Assembly (NCBI GenBank): GCA_020024255.1
Contig: JAHHTX010000011.1
Coordinates: 1 to 31,414 of the forward strand
Direction of reading: 5' to 3'
Source: Anaerotignum sp.
Lineage (GTDB): Bacteria; Bacillota; Clostridia; Lachnospirales; Anaerotignaceae
Length of the DNA stretch: 31,414 bases
In this document: in pieces, positions 30,044 to 31,414 of the stretch
Layout of the letters: each line of letters opens with the position of its first letter
Position numbering within the stretch: position 1 is the stretch's first letter
Program-made: the position numbers and the translations under genes
Notes under the pieces: generated by a model
Seen by the model: only the letters and a program-made list of their open reading frames with translations
Told to the model about the DNA's origin: nothing
Databases searched by the model: none

Positions 30044-30340
30044 ATGTATACCACAAGCATTGCCGTACAGGTTCTTCCTGACATAACAGAAACAGATAAA
30101 ATTATCGCAATTGTTGATAAAGTCATTGCATACATCGCAAGCACCGGCTATCACTACGTTGTAGGCCCTTTTGAAACCACCATTGAAGGGGATTTGGAAG
30201 GTCTTATGGAAATTGCAAAGCGTTGTCAGGAAATTCCCATTGAAGAAGGTGCACCTTCCACCAAAACATACATCAAGGTATTCCACAGTCCCAAGGGCGT
30301 ACTGACCATTGACGAAAAAACAGGCAAGTACAACAAATAA
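30044..30340 (+). CDS. DUF77/MTH1187-family thiamine-binding-like protein
   Basis: 98 aa, the single-domain ferredoxin-like DUF77 family. The markers are SIAVQVLPD at the start, VDKVIAYIASTGYHYVVGPFETTIEGD in the middle and the later IKVFHSP. Homologues form dimers or tetramers and some bind thiamine or hydroxymethylpyrimidine. The physiological role is unclear, and there is no TPP riboswitch or thi gene here to support a thiamine role. AAAGGAGG lies at ideal spacing before the ATG. It is followed after 11 bp by the HAD gene. Confidence 0.88.
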   Translation: MYTTSIAVQVLPDITETDKIIAIVDKVIAYIASTGYHYVVGPFETTIEGDLEGLMEIAKRCQEIPIEEGAPSTKTYIKVFHSPKGVLTIDEKTGKYNK

Positions 30341-30351
30341 GGGGGCTGTCT

Positions 30352-30984
30352 ATGAAGCACATTATATTTGATTTGGACGGCACACTCATTGATTCCATGC
30401 CAATTTGGAAATCCACAGGCAGTACCTACTTGGAACGACATCATCTGCCTGTGCCGAGCAACCTGCAATCCATTTTAAAAAAGCAGACACTGCCCCAAAC
30501 AGCGGCATATTTTCAGGAGGAGCTTGGGGCAACCCAAAGTGTAGAGGAAATTTGCAAAGAAGTCATTGATTTTGTTTCCGATGCCTACGCACATCATATT
30601 CCATTAAAGCCCTTTGTCAGAGAATTTTTGGAAGCAGAGCACAAGAAGGGGACAAAAATGTGTATTCTCACGGCTTCGGAGGCAGAATATATTCATCCTG
30701 CTTTGGAGCGGCTTGGGATTTTGCCATACTTCTCCTTCATTACCACCTGTACAGAAAGCGGGGCAAACAAAGACAATCCTCTTGTATTTCATCGTATGAT
30801 GGAGCGGCTTGGGGGGACGAAAGAGGACACAACTGTTTTCGAAGATGCCCTTTATGCCATTAAAGGGGCGAAGGCAGCAGGTCTTGCTGTCACTGCTGTA
30901 TATGATGAGAGTGTGGAAGGGGATTTGGCAGAAATCAAAGAAACCGCAGACCGGTTTATTGAAAGCTATGCAGAATTGCTGTAA
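30352..30984 (+). CDS. HAD-family hydrolase (phosphatase/mutase-like)
   Basis: 210 aa, HAD subfamily I. Motif I is FDLDGTLIDS with Asp7 (nucleophile) and Asp9. Motif II is ILTAS. The motif III Lys is in GANKDNP, and motif IV is FEDALYAIKGAKAAG. The cap is helical and follows motif I, as in beta-phosphoglucomutase and phosphoglycolate phosphatase. It hydrolyses or transfers a phosphoryl group; the substrate is not predictable. AAGGGGG precedes the ATG. It shares a transcript with the DUF77 gene, and no terminator is seen before the tandem repeats that follow. Confidence 0.9.
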   Translation: MKHIIFDLDGTLIDSMPIWKSTGSTYLERHHLPVPSNLQSILKKQTLPQTAAYFQEELGATQSVEEICKEVIDFVSDAYAHHIPLKPFVREFLEAEHKKGTKMCILTASEAEYIHPALERLGILPYFSFITTCTESGANKDNPLVFHRMMERLGGTKEDTTVFEDALYAIKGAKAAGLAVTAVYDESVEGDLAEIKETADRFIESYAELL

Positions 30985-31020
30985 AAGCAAAGAAAAGGGG
31001 CAGGGGGACAGACCTTGGGG

Positions 31021-31414
31021 GGTTTTGTTTCGTTTAGTGTTTGAAGACCTTGAGGCTTTGCCCCAACTCCCCACAAGGGATTTCGTCCCTTGACCCATGA
31101 GCAGGTTTTTTCTTGTTAGGCTAATATGGAAAAAAGGTGAAATTTAGATTGATGAGAGTGTTAATGGGTGTTTTCTACAAAGAAGGGGTTTTGTTTCGTT
31201 TAGTGTTTAAAGACCTTGGGGCTTTGCCCCAACTCCCCACAAGGGATTTCATCCCTTGACCCATGAGCAGGTTTTTTCTTGTTAGGCTAATATGGAAAAA
31301 AAGTGAAATTTTGACTGATGAAAGTGTTAATGGGTGTTTTCAACAAAGAAGGGGTTTTATTTCGTTTAGTGTTTAAAGACCTTGGGGCTTTGCCCCAACT
31401 CCCCACAAGGGATT
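31021..31414. repeat. Tandem 166-bp repeat, at least 2.4 copies
   Basis: Units begin at 31021, 31187 and 31353 (the last is truncated by the window end), with an exact 166-bp period and only scattered substitutions. Each full unit holds two small hairpins, TTGGGGC/GCCCCAA (copy 1 has A for G) and CAAGGGA/TCCCTTG. Since 166 is not a multiple of three and no frame stays open, the array is non-coding. No spacer-repeat pattern, so not CRISPR. Confidence 0.9.

Noticed and set aside
31021..31414. CRISPR array
   Set aside because: The 166-bp units are repeated whole, without unique spacers between short repeats, and no cas genes are present.

Overview
The window looks like chromosomal DNA of an anaerobic, endospore-forming member of the Clostridia (Bacillota), probably near the Lachnospirales/Anaerotignum group. 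This placement is inferred from gene content: a complete mre/mrd/min elongation-and-division block, a GerA-type germinant receptor operon, SpoIIR, a SleB-like cortex hydrolase and a serine T-box. Shine-Dalgarno sequences are strong, TTG starts are common, coding GC is moderate and the AT-rich intergenic DNA carries many hairpins. No species can be named from the sequence alone.

Layout. 1-492: gene-free, with a truncated dispersed repeat and a terminator. 493-2208: a two-gene operon, a radical SAM enzyme and an unknown membrane protein. 2284-3371 (minus): a thioredoxin-fold ArsC/Spx-like protein followed by a secreted SIMPL protein. 3529-4323: proC. 4432-14340: the cell-shape and division cluster mreB-mreC-mreD-PBP2-minC // minD-minE-rodA-mgsA-like-DUF1294, with a hairpin-plus-U-run between mreD and PBP2 and an unusual 479-bp structured gap between minC and minD. 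14458-15309 (minus): an orphan ParB/Noc-like protein behind a promoter bracketed by a 10-bp inverted repeat. 15310-16691: 1.4 kb without convincing genes but rich in repeats and putative regulatory sites. 16692-21923: the sporulation/germination block gerAA-gerAB-gerAC, spoIIR and sleB. 22178-24712 (minus): an alpha/beta hydrolase, two tandem hotdog thioesterases and an XRE regulator. 24837-27025: a 68-aa membrane protein and a methyl-accepting chemotaxis protein with an apparently extracytoplasmic CZB-type zinc site. 27130-27840 (minus): dapH. 28236-29872: a UCC-specifier T-box and serS. 30044-30984: a DUF77 thiamine-binding-like protein and a HAD phosphatase. 31021 to the end: a 166-bp tandem repeat that runs out of the window.

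How the genes work together. MreBCD, PBP2 and RodA form the lateral-wall synthesis machine, and MinCDE positions division. DapH supplies the diaminopimelate branch that feeds peptidoglycan (and lysine and dipicolinate). SpoIIR, the GerA proteins and SleB act at forespore signalling, germinant sensing and cortex breakdown.

Most unusual points. The methylglyoxal-synthase homologue in the min/rodA operon has lost its catalytic Asp and other active-site residues. RodA has Ala in place of the Asp of its QPDLG motif. A MITE-like repeat family occurs four times, and one copy is flanked by an exact 18-bp direct repeat whose second copy supplies the -35 box of a sigma-G-like promoter for the ger operon. 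Three CCTATGGA sites lie on one face of the helix upstream of the ger operon. The minC-minD gap can fold into a nested rod.
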